40,227 nt of DNA from Microcaldota archaeon (GCA_022627495.1 JAKEGJ010000005.1:1-40227); one strand, 5' to 3'; positions 24,369 to 32,701 are shown, counted from the stretch's first letter. Made by a program: numbers and translations. The notes: generated by a model from the letters alone, not told the origin.

Positions 24369-24812
24369 TCAAGTCCTTATCGAATTGATTATCTTCCTGC
24401 GCCTTTTTTCCGGAATAAGGTTCCGTACCTTCTTCTCGGCCTCGTCATAATGCCCCAGTCCGATGGTGAAACCGGCGTACCTGGCTATGACCGGCCGCCC
24501 CTTTCCGCCCAGATCCATCCCGCCCAGGCCGCGCCCGACTGCGAATTCCTTCGCCTTCCTCTCGTCCAGTTCGACGACGTTCTTCGTTGCGAGGTGGCCG
24601 AAGTTCTGGATAAACGAATTCGTCGGGTTGAACCCCGCATCGCACGCGGCGTATCCCTTCTCGCCCCGTATGTCGCTTTTCGTTATGGCGGCATTTCCCG
24701 CGCGGACGCCCTCGGAATAGAAAAGCACCGTGCTTTGCGGCAGGACTATCCCGAAGTGGTTCTCTATGAATTTTTTGAAATTCCTCTCCTTGTTAGCGAT
24801 GAATGCCATCAT
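24369..24812 (-). CDS. PUA-like RNA-binding protein (Methyltranf_PUA type)
   Basis: 147 residues; the ATG overlaps the stop of the upstream methyltransferase by 4 nt. The C-terminal stretch NVVELDERKAKEFAVGRGL...GFTIGLGHYDEAEKKVRNLIPEKRRRKI matches the PUA-like RNA-binding module normally fused to the C-terminus of NOL1/NOP2/RsmF methyltransferases, here a separate gene. It probably binds the methyltransferase and guides it to RNA. Earlier frames that extend further upstream are not credible because they lie within the methyltransferase. Confidence 0.75.
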   Translation of the reverse strand: MMAFIANKERNFKKFIENHFGIVLPQSTVLFYSEGVRAGNAAITKSDIRGEKGYAACDAGFNPTNSFIQNFGHLATKNVVELDERKAKEFAVGRGLGGMDLGGKGRPVIARYAGFTIGLGHYDEAEKKVRNLIPEKRRRKIINSIRT

Positions 24813-25687
24813 TCTCCCTTCCTGATTTTCGATATGAAGAAACCTTCGCTTCCGAGGTGCTGGGGGTAAATCCTCAGGCATTTCCCGAACTCTTTGCCGT
24901 AATCGGCAATGCCCGGCTCGTGCGGGACGTCCAGCCCGGTGTCCGCCAGGCTCGCGGCGGGAACGTTGTCGAGCAGGTTCTTCACGACCTCCTCGTTCTC
25001 TTCCTTCGCATACGTGCATGTCGAATATACGAGCGTCCCCCCGGGCCGTAGCGCATCGAAGGCGGCAAAAAGCATGCGCTTCTGCAAACCCGATATGCGG
25101 ACGGAATGCTCCGGCTCCCAGCGGCCGTACGCGGCCATGCCGCTCCCAAGCGCGGTGCATGGGGCGTCCAGGAGGATGCGGTCGAAGCGGGATTTCCAGG
25201 GCAGCCTGCTGCCGTCCAGCGTGGTGATGATGCAGTTACGCACGTCGAGCCTGTTGATTGTGGAGTAGAGCGCGGAGATTTTCTCGCCCTTGAGGTCGTT
25301 TCCGACAAGCACGCCTTCGTTTTGCATGAGCGCTGCCATGTGCGAGAATTTTGAGCCCGGCGCCGATGCCACGTCCAGCACCGTTTCGCCTGGCTTCGGG
25401 CCCAGGGCCAGGGATGCGAGGATGGATGGCATGCTCTGCGGATGGATAAGGCCGAGGAAGTACTCCCATGTCTTTCCGATCTGGAACGATTCGCGCTCCC
25501 CCAGCTCGAACGCGTCCCCGTAATATGGCGTCGGGGCGCATTTCAGCCGCGTCTTCTTCATGAACTCCGGCACGCTGATTTTGATGGTGTTGACGCGGAA
25601 GAACTGCTTCTGGGAGCGGAAGGCGGACAGGCAGCGCTCGCAGTCGGTGTAGTTTGAGAGCCAGCCGCAAAATGCCTTCTCTTCCAT
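24809..25687 (-). CDS. RNA (cytosine-C5)-methyltransferase, NOL1/NOP2/Sun family
   Basis: 292 residues. SAM-binding motif VLDVASAPGSKFSHMAAL, motif IV LLDAPCTALGSG with its Cys, and motif VI VYSTCTYAKEENE with the catalytic Cys. The N-terminal part FRVNTIKIS is the RNA-binding RFM motif. It makes m5C in rRNA or tRNA; the target cannot be read off. Four-nt overlap with the PUA gene means the two subunits are made in balance. Confidence 0.9.
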   Translation of the reverse strand: MEEKAFCGWLSNYTDCERCLSAFRSQKQFFRVNTIKISVPEFMKKTRLKCAPTPYYGDAFELGERESFQIGKTWEYFLGLIHPQSMPSILASLALGPKPGETVLDVASAPGSKFSHMAALMQNEGVLVGNDLKGEKISALYSTINRLDVRNCIITTLDGSRLPWKSRFDRILLDAPCTALGSGMAAYGRWEPEHSVRISGLQKRMLFAAFDALRPGGTLVYSTCTYAKEENEEVVKNLLDNVPAASLADTGLDVPHEPGIADYGKEFGKCLRIYPQHLGSEGFFISKIRKGE

Positions 25688-25715
25688 AAGCGATCCCCCT
25701 GTCAGCGCGCCTCGC

Positions 25716-26345
25716 TCATCCCCTCAATTGGCGGTAGAAATTGAGCGCATTCAGGGCGAACATCAGCACGGCGAGCATCGAGCCTAGCAGGAGCCCGAGC
25801 CGGACGGTGCCATGGATGCCGTCTATCTGCCTTTTCGTTTCATCCAGCGACGCTATGCTTTCCGCGATATCCTCTTCCATCGCGGCAACCCCGCTCGCCG
25901 TGGCAAGCGCGCTGTCTGTGACATTCGACATGGATGCCGCGGTATCCTTCATATCCATTGCGGTCCCTGAAAGCCCCTCCGCGGCCGAAGCAAGCGTACC
26001 TGTCGCCTCCTCGGGCATGTACGGCACCTGGCTTAGCGAGACGGCCAGGAAAGCTACGGCCGAACCCATCGAAGATAGGGAGTCGGCGGACTGGTTCAGG
26101 GTGCCGGAAGAATTCTTCGCGAACGCCGTGAGGGAATCCATCGAACCGGCAGTTGCGGCGACTATCCCGTGCGCGTCCTGCATGATGCCGATTACCGAAT
26201 CGACCTGGCTTATGGAGGATGCGCGGATTGCGTCCACCGCATCGCCGAGAACCAGGAACATGTAAATCGTAAAAGCAATCCCGAAAACCCCTGCGAGGAT
26301 GCCCGTATAAGCGATAATCCGATCCAGCATTCCGGGTTTGGCCAT
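25716..26345 (-). CDS. Membrane protein with long helical extracytoplasmic loop
   Basis: 209 residues from ATG 26345. Hydrophobic segments at about 11-33 and 180-203 flank about 145 residues of Ala/Ser/Asp-rich helix with repeated SM, SLS and ASM motifs, which suggests a coiled coil facing one side of the membrane, a layout like receptor ectodomains. No known family. TTAAATATTT at 26368-26377 is 27 nt upstream, supporting this ATG over upstream in-frame starts. Confidence 0.6.
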   Translation of the reverse strand: MAKPGMLDRIIAYTGILAGVFGIAFTIYMFLVLGDAVDAIRASSISQVDSVIGIMQDAHGIVAATAGSMDSLTAFAKNSSGTLNQSADSLSSMGSAVAFLAVSLSQVPYMPEEATGTLASAAEGLSGTAMDMKDTAASMSNVTDSALATASGVAAMEEDIAESIASLDETKRQIDGIHGTVRLGLLLGSMLAVLMFALNALNFYRQLRG

Positions 26346-26417
26346 GGCATTTTTTCGCAGGGAGAAATATTTAAGGCCTTGCTGCATATTCAACCCACCG
26401 TAAAAGGGGGCATCGGA

Positions 26418-26651
26418 ATGAAATTTCTTGAAAAGAACGTCGGAAAAACAGACAGGATTGTGCGCGTGGTGCTTGGCGTCGTAGTCGCGGCCCTGGGTTT
26501 CACCTATCTCGCAGCGCCGCTCAGCTACGTCGCGTATCTCATCGCGCTCATACTGCTTTTCACAGGGGCATATGGGACCTGCGGCCTGTATACCCTGGTG
26601 GGCATCAACACATCGGAAAAGCCCGCCGAGAAGCCGGCAGAGAAGAAATAA
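26418..26651 (+). CDS. DUF2892/YgaP-type small membrane protein
   Basis: 77 residues: MKFLEKNVGKTDRIVRVVLGVVVAALGF is the family N-terminus, then a second hydrophobic span with the Cys of YGTCGLYTLVGI, then a Lys/Glu tail. Family proteins are small membrane components often linked to rhodanese or thiol chemistry; function is not known. AGGGGG lies before the ATG. Confidence 0.8.
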   Translation: MKFLEKNVGKTDRIVRVVLGVVVAALGFTYLAAPLSYVAYLIALILLFTGAYGTCGLYTLVGINTSEKPAEKPAEKK

Positions 26652-26681
26652 GCCCATTTTAAAGCTGTTATCCGGCAAAGA

Positions 26682-27251
26682 ATGCTGATGGGCGGATGCG
26701 CACGATGCGGCAGGTGCTGCACGAATTTCGGAGTCTGTGTAACGCCGGCAGATATCCTCAGGCTCAGCCGCGCCACCGGCCTCAAGCCATCCGAAATCTG
26801 TATGGCCATCGATGAGCCGCCGGAGCGAGAGAGGGGCGAGCCGGCAATACTGATTGACGGAAAACCGTCCCTACTCGTCCTTCGCTGGAAGGGCAATGCC
26901 GGGCGCCGCTGTTTCTTCTATTCTGAAAACGGCTGCATGGCGTACGAATCCCGCCCGATGCTCTGCCGCACATACCCTTTCAGGCTTAAGGCCGGCAGTC
27001 TGAAGGACATGGCCTCGCGCGCTTGTCCGCGGCTTTGGTTGCCTGCGGATAAGGGCCGGTACCTTTCCGATTTGGCACAGTACGAAGAAGATGTAAGAGG
27101 ATACCGGGCTATTGCAAAGGATTGGAACCGGGCCCGGGGCGGAAGCTTGGAAAAGTTCCTTTCCTTCGCGTTGGGGCGGGATGCGAAATCGCAGGGCGGG
27201 CAGAAGCAAGAGGGTAAACGCCCGCCAGATGCGCGTAAAAAACTTCCCTGA
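26682..27251 (+). CDS. YkgJ-type CxxCxxCC protein, putative metal-cluster protein
   Basis: 189 residues. N-terminal CARCGRCCTNFGVCV is the CxxCxxCC motif, followed by RRCFFYSENGCMAYESRPMLCRTYPF; these Cys probably bind zinc or an Fe-S cluster. The last 40 residues are basic and look disordered. TTTTAAAG at 26656-26663 is about 24 nt before ATG 26682, with a second ATG two codons on. Between the two small membrane genes, possibly one functional group. Confidence 0.8.
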   Translation: MLMGGCARCGRCCTNFGVCVTPADILRLSRATGLKPSEICMAIDEPPERERGEPAILIDGKPSLLVLRWKGNAGRRCFFYSENGCMAYESRPMLCRTYPFRLKAGSLKDMASRACPRLWLPADKGRYLSDLAQYEEDVRGYRAIAKDWNRARGGSLEKFLSFALGRDAKSQGGQKQEGKRPPDARKKLP

Positions 27252-27310
27252 TGTGCAAATAAACAGGTATTTATTCTTTTACTGTTATATCTTATCGCAA
27301 CTAAGGGGAC

Positions 27311-27577
27311 ATGCTTATGAAAACCACAAGACAAGAACAATTGGCGAGGGTCGTGATGGGCCTTGGCGTCATGTTCGTCGGCAGTTTCTCGTTCGTGCAG
27401 ATTGCCATTGCCGGCTACCTGTTCGGCCTGCTGCTCATCGGCATCGGTTTGTATCCGAAATCCACCGAATACCCTGAGAATTTCGAGAAGAAAAGGGACG
27501 CCGCTCCAGCTGCAGCATCATCCGCAAAAACGCAAAAGAAATCCCCTGCGCGCCGCAGGAAGGCTTCCGCAAAGTGA
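27311..27577 (+). CDS. Small membrane protein with basic tail
   Basis: 88 residues, two hydrophobic segments (about 13-28 and 31-48), then an Ala/Lys/Arg-rich tail (SPARRRKASAK) that might bind nucleic acid or membrane. It resembles DUF2892 proteins in layout. Start is ATG 27311 or ATG 27317; AAGGGG precedes them. Confidence 0.6.
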   Translation: MLMKTTRQEQLARVVMGLGVMFVGSFSFVQIAIAGYLFGLLLIGIGLYPKSTEYPENFEKKRDAAPAAASSAKTQKKSPARRRKASAK

Positions 27578-27749
27578 TGGGGCCGGCACTTTTCCCGCAT
27601 TTTTCCTGCGCTTTTCGCTAATCCGCTGGTCGCCCTCTCCTCCAGCCCGTGCGGCTGGATGCGCCTGATGCTCCGGATTATTTCAGTTCAAACCGCATGT
27701 TTTCTCAAACTTTATTAATTGCGCCGTTGTTCTCATCTGAGGTGATGCA

Positions 27750-28571
27750 ATGAGATTGTTATTCACGGCCATATTGGCCCTATTGGTTATCTCAGCCGGA
27801 TGCGCGCAGCAGGCTCCGGCCGGCAATAATACGACAGCCTGCACGGAGGAGGCGAAAATATGCCCGGACGGGAGCGCGGTCGGAAGGATTGGGCCGGACT
27901 GCGAGTTCGCCCCGTGTCCACAGATTGTCGGTAATGATTCCGATGCGCACGGATGCAAGCCTTCGGCCGGATATTCATGGTGCGAGGCGAAGCAGAAGTG
28001 CCTAAGGCCCTTCGAGGAGGCGTGCGAAGGGGGCTTGACTGAAAGCGATGTCAGGCAGATAGCCCAGGCCGCATGCGGCGCCACCGGCAACCTGTCAGAT
28101 GAAATGACGTATAATCCGAACTCGAAAACGTACTGGATAGGCCTCGACGCGGTGAAGCCCGGCTGCAGCCCTGCATGCGTGGTTTCAGAACTGGACCGCA
28201 CGGCAGAAATAAACTGGAGATGCACCGGTGCGATACCGCCATATACCGTCAAGACCGCGAATTCAAGCCTTGGCGAGATACTGGTGAACGGCGATGGGTT
28301 CACACTGTACACGTTCAGCGATGATTCCGCGAACAAGACGACGTGCTACGGAGCATGCGCAGTGAACTGGCCGCCGCTCCTGATTTCCGACACGATTGCA
28401 GTGCCGAAAGGCCTTCCGGGGACGTTCGGGGCAATACTCCGGAACGACAGCTCCCTGCAGGTGACATACAACGGCATGCCGCTCTATGCCTACGCCTCGG
28501 ATATGGCGGCAGGCGATACTAACGGCCAGGGCGCCGGCGGCAAGTGGTACGTCGTAGAACCCACGGACTGA
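27750..28571 (+). CDS. Lipoprotein with secreted-repeat (Y-x4-D type) domain
   Basis: 273 residues. Lipobox ISAGC near residue 20, then a Cys-rich segment with CPDGSAVGRIGPDCEFAPCP and GYSWCEAKQKCLRP, a middle domain, and a C-terminal part (VNGDGFTLYTFSDDSANKTTCYGACAVNWPPLL and VTYNGMPLYAYASD) typical of the secreted repeat lipoprotein family (Lipoprotein_15). Role unknown; related proteins sit with electron-transfer or oxidative functions. GAGGTGA at 27739-27745 defines the start. Confidence 0.8.
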   Translation: MRLLFTAILALLVISAGCAQQAPAGNNTTACTEEAKICPDGSAVGRIGPDCEFAPCPQIVGNDSDAHGCKPSAGYSWCEAKQKCLRPFEEACEGGLTESDVRQIAQAACGATGNLSDEMTYNPNSKTYWIGLDAVKPGCSPACVVSELDRTAEINWRCTGAIPPYTVKTANSSLGEILVNGDGFTLYTFSDDSANKTTCYGACAVNWPPLLISDTIAVPKGLPGTFGAILRNDSSLQVTYNGMPLYAYASDMAAGDTNGQGAGGKWYVVEPTD

Positions 28572-28576
28572 CCAGG

Positions 28577-28601
28577 TTTTTTTCTTTGCTTTTTCCTTTT
28601 T
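28577..28601 (+). terminator. U-rich terminator after lipoprotein
   Basis: Runs of T (T7, T5, T5) just after the stop at 28571, the usual archaeal U-rich termination signal. Confidence 0.5.
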
Positions 28602-28705
28602 GGATGGGCCGATTGGGGATTCTTCCCCGCACACACCCATTTAATAGGCAATGTGAAAATATAAAATCAGGATAAAATCGTGAAATCGAAATTAATGGTG
28701 TAATT

Positions 28706-28849
28706 ATGGGATTCGGAGACAACAGCGACAGGGAAATGTTTGATGCAGTTTGCGCGAAATGCGGGCAGCCATGCCAGGTACCATTCAAGCCGACTGAAGG
28801 CAGGCCGGTTTACTGCAGGAACTGCTACAAGCCGAAATCCAGGTTCTAA
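28706..28849 (+). CDS. Tiny CxxC zinc-binding protein
   Basis: 47 residues beginning MGFGDNSDREMFDAVCAKCG, then QPCQVPFKPTEGRPVYCRNC and a basic end. Two Cys pairs flank VPFKPTEGRPVY, the pattern of the small probable zinc-ribbon family common in bacteria and archaea. Function unknown. GGTG precedes the ATG. Confidence 0.7.
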   Translation: MGFGDNSDREMFDAVCAKCGQPCQVPFKPTEGRPVYCRNCYKPKSRF

Positions 28850-28876
28850 GCCGAGCCGGGATTTATGCGTTAATTC

Positions 28877-28884
28877 TTTTTTTT
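28877..28884 (+). terminator. U8 terminator after tiny zinc protein
   Basis: Eight T in a row, 27 nt after the stop at 28849. Confidence 0.45.
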
Positions 28885-29001
28885 GTATAGTCTTATCCTT
28901 GTGCCCTCGTGATTTGGGCCCGTTTGGCATCTGGAAACCGGTTTTTTTGGCAAACCATGGAAAAGTGCACATCTAAATACAAGGTCTGTCACAATCTTAT
29001 T

Positions 29002-29517
29002 ATGAAGAAACTCAATCCGACCTATGCCGAGTCATCCAATTACCGTGGAATCACCCAGAATACCCGCAAACTGGCCGGCAAGGATATGGATGCGCTTCGG
29101 ACATCCGTTCTGGAACGCGACAAGTACAAATGCTCCTACTGCGATTTCCATGCCGAGGAATATCAGACCATCTGGTTCATCGACGGCGATTCAGACAATA
29201 ATAAAATGAGCAACCTGACCACGGTCTGCCCGATGTGCAATCTCATCCTCAATACGCGAGTAGGGTGCCAGATTGAAGGCATCGTGGAGCTTTATGAGGA
29301 GTCGGACTACAGCCAGAACCAGATTGTCCAGATGACGCGGAAGCTGAGGCGCGAGGGAAAAAGCGACAACGAAATCCGGACCAGGCTGGGCCTGAAATCC
29401 AAAGTCCCGTTCAAGCTGAACCGGGAGTATCTCAGCGTCCTTTTCGCGTTCGTTACGTCCTGGAAAGGCTCATATGGCGAATGCGAAGAGGCCCTTGCGT
29501 ACGGCTACCGGGAATGA
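29002..29517 (+). CDS. HNH-like zinc protein (IcmJ/DotN-like) with helical C-terminus
   Basis: 171 residues from ATG 29002, with ATCTAAATAC about 26 nt upstream. RDKYKCSYCDFHAEEYQTIWFIDGDSDNNKMSNLTTVCPMCNLIL is a treble-clef HNH arrangement, but where a nuclease has DHxxP or HHxxP this has FIDGD, so catalysis is doubtful. The C-terminal part has helix-turn-helix-like KLRREGKSDNEIRTRLGLK. The overall look recalls IcmJ/DotN of Dot/Icm systems, which lost nuclease activity. Confidence 0.6.
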   Translation: MKKLNPTYAESSNYRGITQNTRKLAGKDMDALRTSVLERDKYKCSYCDFHAEEYQTIWFIDGDSDNNKMSNLTTVCPMCNLILNTRVGCQIEGIVELYEESDYSQNQIVQMTRKLRREGKSDNEIRTRLGLKSKVPFKLNREYLSVLFAFVTSWKGSYGECEEALAYGYRE

Positions 29518-29825
29518 CCTGTATTTTTTCTTTGATTTTATGAATATGCCGTTGATTGCGAGGCGGGCTCCGATTCTTATTATGCTATAGCCAACTGGCA
29601 TATCCTGGCCAAAAACAATTCAGGCGATAAAAAAAATGAAAATCCCGCCAGCCCGGATAACTGTTTTCCCGTCTGTTTCGATGAACGAAAAATGCGTGAA
29701 TGGGGGGTGGCGGCCAGAATGTCTAGGGCCGGCAAAACGTAAACCTGCGGGGCGTCCATTATTTTCACTAATCCATGGGGCATATATATGCATGCCGGAA
29801 AAAGAATAATTGGCAGGGGATTACA
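29518..29825. other. Non-coding interval of about 300 bases
   Basis: A T-rich terminator at 29524-29539 follows the HNH-like gene, and a TATA-like CATATATATG at 29779-29788 precedes the next gene. Between them I see no gene with convincing codon use, no tRNA and no strong repeat. Confidence 0.5.
29524..29539 (+). terminator. U-rich terminator after the HNH-like gene
   Basis: T6, then CTTTGATTTT, a few bases after the stop at 29517. Confidence 0.45.
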
Positions 29826-30239
29826 ATGCTTATAGACAAGTCCATTGCTTCTAAATTGAGGGCATTGAAGCCTGGGGATGCTATTGAGATAAACGGCGAG
29901 ATGTTCGAGGTGGAAAACTCGCGGGAATGGCGGGACACGCGCGTATTGTCGGGCATCCGGGAAACAAGGTGCGAAGGGATGGAATTCGACCTGCTCGGCA
30001 AGGAGTCGTCTCGCCGTACCCTGACGCTTGAGGATGGCGAAGCCGAATATGAGCGCGTCGCAGAATTCGACGGGCCGGCGCCCCTTAACCCTTTCCCTGA
30101 CATCTTATTCGTGCAGGATGGGGGCAGGACTTACAAATACCGAATCATAAGGCGCGGGAAAGGGATGGTCAGCGTCAGATTCCATAATGGGGATGCGGAG
30201 ATTGAACTGAAATCCGTCGCCCTCCCAAATAGCATTTAA
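29826..30239 (+). CDS. Unknown beta-rich protein
   Basis: 137 residues from ATG 29826. Strand-turn sequences (GDAIEINGEMFEVENS, DGGRTYKYRIIRRGKGMVSVRF) and charged surface; no signal peptide, membrane span or known motif. Isolated between terminators and a short gene pair. Looks like a real soluble protein but I do not recognise it. Confidence 0.6.
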   Translation: MLIDKSIASKLRALKPGDAIEINGEMFEVENSREWRDTRVLSGIRETRCEGMEFDLLGKESSRRTLTLEDGEAEYERVAEFDGPAPLNPFPDILFVQDGGRTYKYRIIRRGKGMVSVRFHNGDAEIELKSVALPNSI

Positions 30240-30289
30240 TAATCAAGGATGGGATAAGATACGTTGTCATTGACACAATTTGAAAGGCG

Positions 30290-30583
30290 ATGATTATGGG
30301 AATGGTCATGTCGGTTTTGGAAGGGGAACTGCCTCCGGATAAGGCGGCTAAGCTCGAGGCGAATTTCGCGGATGGCGCCAAGGCGCTTGAATCCGGGATT
30401 GTCCAGACGTTCTTCATAAAGAACGCGAACAAATGCCGCATAATCACCCTGTGGGAGAGCAAGGAGGCATACGCTGCGATGAAAAGCAAGGGCACGCCGA
30501 AACAGGTCCTGATGTTCAGGTATGCCGGAGTGGAAGCGTCGGCATTGGTTTATGACGTCGTCAATTCGTCTTCAAGAAAGTGA
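30290..30583 (+). CDS. Dimeric alpha-beta barrel protein, ABM-like
   Basis: About 95-97 residues; starts at 30290 or the ATG at 30296, with AAAGGCG just before. IVQTFFIKNANKCRIITLWESKEAYAAMKS resembles the antibiotic-biosynthesis monooxygenase-like fold, in which a small barrel dimer acts on quinones or heme or has no known reaction. The sdpI gene follows 6 nt later. Confidence 0.5.
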   Translation: MIMGMVMSVLEGELPPDKAAKLEANFADGAKALESGIVQTFFIKNANKCRIITLWESKEAYAAMKSKGTPKQVLMFRYAGVEASALVYDVVNSSSRK

Positions 30584-30589
30584 CCCGCC

Positions 30590-31273
30590 ATGGAAACCGA
30601 AAAAATCGCCTCCATCAGCCTGATAATCATCTCATTTGCCCTTGGTTTGTACGCCTATCCGATGCTGCCTGAGAGCGTGGCGTCGCATTGGGGACTGGAA
30701 GGGGAAGTGAACGGCTACCTGCCGGCGTTCTGGGGAGCGTTCCTAATCCCGCTGCTTTCGGCCGGGCTTTTCACCCTGTTCCTCGTGATTCCCATCATCG
30801 ACCCCCTTCGGGCCAATATCGAGGGCTTCAGGGCGGATTACCACAGGTTCATCCTCGTGATGGCCTTGTTCCTGTCCCTCGTGCACATCCAGATGCTTCT
30901 CTGGAATCTGGGGACCCAGATAAGCTTCAACCTTACAATGCCCATTCTGATGGGCGGGCTGTTCCTTTTGCTAGGCGACATGCTGGGGAGGGTGAAGCGC
31001 AACTGGTTCATCGGCATAAGGACACCGTGGACCATGAGCAATGACATCGTCTGGGAGAAGACGCATAAATTCGGAGGGAAGGCATTCAAGGCCGCGGGAA
31101 TCTTGGCTGTCGTTTCGGTGATCCTCCCCGCATACGCGTTCATCATCGTAATCGGGCTTGTTATTGTTGCGGCCCTGGGAGCGTCTGCGTATTCCTATTT
31201 CGCGTATGCAGAACTGATGAAATCCGGTAAGAAACCGCTCCGGATACAAAAAGAAAAATCGATGGCGGAATAA
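30590..31273 (+). CDS. SdpI/DUF1648-family membrane protein
   Basis: 227 residues, about six hydrophobic segments. The N-terminal DUF1648 motif PESVASHWGLEGEVNGYLPAF and the C-terminal SdpI motif FIGIRTPWTMSNDIVWEKTHKFGGKAF are clear. Family members include the Bacillus immunity protein to the SdpC killing factor; no toxin gene is nearby, so a role here is open. Coupled to the preceding small protein. Confidence 0.85.
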   Translation: METEKIASISLIIISFALGLYAYPMLPESVASHWGLEGEVNGYLPAFWGAFLIPLLSAGLFTLFLVIPIIDPLRANIEGFRADYHRFILVMALFLSLVHIQMLLWNLGTQISFNLTMPILMGGLFLLLGDMLGRVKRNWFIGIRTPWTMSNDIVWEKTHKFGGKAFKAAGILAVVSVILPAYAFIIVIGLVIVAALGASAYSYFAYAELMKSGKKPLRIQKEKSMAE

Positions 31274-31318
31274 TTTAAAAAAAACCGTCTAACATCGGTT
31301 TAATAAGCAGGTATTTGC

Positions 31319-31414
31319 ATGGATAAGCCAGGTGAAATCTATATGGGCGACGACGAAGACGAAGAAAATGACGAGGATGATGGAGACGAGGAAGAATCAG
31401 AAGAGGAAGACTGA
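31319..31414 (+). CDS. Highly acidic microprotein
   Basis: A 31-residue ORF with 20 Asp/Glu residues after a short start (MDKPGEIYMG). A TTTAATAA box lies at 31299-31306, slightly closer than usual. Short acidic ORFs can arise by chance, so coding is uncertain, but it has a promoter-like region and a T-rich stretch downstream. Confidence 0.35.
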   Translation: MDKPGEIYMGDDEDEENDEDDGDEEESEEED

Positions 31415-31528
31415 ACCCTCCAGCATTCATCAATACGGCTAATTCTAATCGTTTCTTTTTCACGAATGCGGAAGAGGCGCAGATATCGGCAAATCAAAGG
31501 GAAATGGAGGCTGGAAAGATTATTCGGG

Positions 31529-31774
31529 CTATTCCCGCCCTCTTCCCCGTGATGCTTCCTGCGTCGTACCTTTCAGGGAATCTGAGAAGCTGAAAAACTC
31601 CCGGACCGCGGTCACGGCATTGCTTATTCTTTGCCCCAATGTGACCTCTGCCGGCTGCTGGGGGCGCTGGAACGCGGGAATCTCCCTGGGGCGATGCTCA
31701 TGCTCCTGGGGCTGCAGCTGCCTTCTGTCCAACGGCGTCACGGGGCTGGCCTGGTCTCTTTGGGCTTGCGACAT
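31529..31774 (-). CDS. Small polar protein, second gene of a two-gene unit
   Basis: 81 residues rich in Gln, Arg and Pro in the first half (RRQLQPQEHEHRPREIP), then a helix (ISNAVTAVREFFSFSDSL). Its ATG shares one base with the stop of the upstream gene (TGATG), so translation is coupled. Unknown. Confidence 0.5.
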   Translation of the reverse strand: MSQAQRDQASPVTPLDRRQLQPQEHEHRPREIPAFQRPQQPAEVTLGQRISNAVTAVREFFSFSDSLKGTTQEASRGRGRE

Positions 31775-32043
31775 CAGAAATCACCTTTTGAGGAATCGGC
31801 TATTGTGATGAGGTCATTCAGGCTCTTTTTCTTGGATTCGGTCGGGGCCCTTGAGTTTTTTAGCGAATTTTTCTCCCATGCCTCCAGCCTGGAGAGGAGC
31901 TTTTTCATGCTGGCGATTGTGTCCGCGTACTGTTCGGGCTTGTTCTGCATGCCGTCATAAGTGGCTATGGCAGATTCGAGCGCGGTTATCGTCGAGCTTA
32001 CCTTGGATTGGGCGCTGATTATCAGCGCTTCCGTGTCCTCCAT
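31774..32043 (-). CDS. Small coiled-coil-like protein
   Basis: 89 residues, nearly all helix (SAQSKVSSTITALESAIATYDGM and MKKLLSRLEAWEKNSLKN), no membrane span. A TTTAAATC box at 32063-32072 is about 24 nt before the ATG. First gene of a two-gene unit with the Gln/Pro-rich protein; the pair may form a small complex. Confidence 0.55.
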   Translation of the reverse strand: MEDTEALIISAQSKVSSTITALESAIATYDGMQNKPEQYADTIASMKKLLSRLEAWEKNSLKNSRAPTESKKKSLNDLITIADSSKGDF

Positions 32044-32182
32044 AATTCCATATCCCGGTTATGATTTAAAGCCGTTCCGCTGCGATGGGGACGGCCTCCT
32101 CCATTTATTGAGTCATTCTTCAAAGGCGTGGGGGGTGTGTTTTAATAATTCGCATCCGATAGCCGCAATCCGGGTGATTTGA

Positions 32183-32590
32183 GTGGGAAACATAGCGTAT
32201 TTCGAAATACCGGCCGAGGATATCGAGAGGGCGAAGAAGTTCTACATGAAAGTCTTCGGATGGGATATCCAAAACTATCCTGTAGAAGGCGTGGCTCCAG
32301 GCTACCAGGCGGTCATGACCGGCAAACCTGAGAATGTGAAGGGCCCGAATTATGAGATGAGCCAGCTCAATGCCGGCGGGATGACGAAGAGGATGTTTCC
32401 CGGCCAGCCCATCACGAGCTATGTCCAGGTCGAGGATGTCGACAAGTCGCTCGCGCTCGTTAAGATGAGCGGCGGGAAGCAGCACGGCGAGAAGATCAAG
32501 ATTCCGAATATCGGGACGATTGCGTTCATCACGGACACCGAGGGCAATATTTTGGGCCTCTGGCAGCCGTTCCGGATGGCTCAAAAGTAA
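32183..32590 (+). CDS. VOC-family (glyoxalase/bleomycin-resistance fold) protein
   Basis: 135 residues from a GTG with GGGTGA upstream. Begins GNIAYFEIPAEDIERAKKFYMKVFGWDI and ends DTEGNILGLWQPF, the two halves of a VOC fold. This subgroup (with FGWDI and LGLWQ) is widespread; metal ligands are only partly visible and the reaction is unknown. Confidence 0.85.
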   Translation: MGNIAYFEIPAEDIERAKKFYMKVFGWDIQNYPVEGVAPGYQAVMTGKPENVKGPNYEMSQLNAGGMTKRMFPGQPITSYVQVEDVDKSLALVKMSGGKQHGEKIKIPNIGTIAFITDTEGNILGLWQPFRMAQK

Positions 32591-32617
32591 GTTTGAAAGA
32601 TAGTAATAGAAAATCCA

Positions 32618-32633
32618 AAAGAGATTGAGAAAA
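32618..32633 (+). repeat. 16-bp repeat copy 1
   Basis: AAAGAGATTGAGAAAA, identical to copies at 33378 and 34081; upstream of the first VapBC cassette. Similarity extends leftwards to about 32607 (ATAGAAAATCC, shared with copy 3). Confidence 0.8.
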
Positions 32634-32701
32634 AAGGTAAGTGGATAATTATTTATTCTGGTATTTACATCTAGATATGGTCAAACGAAAGGATTAAATA
32701 T

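Noticed and set aside
24809-25160. Long N-terminal extension of the PUA-domain gene
   Set aside because: It lies in the antisense-free but out-of-frame shadow of the methyltransferase gene and has Arg/Gly-rich shadow composition; the coupled ATG at 24812 is better.
29580-29783. 67-residue minus-strand ORF in the non-coding interval
   Set aside because: No ribosome site or TATA box in position and codon use unlike real genes here.
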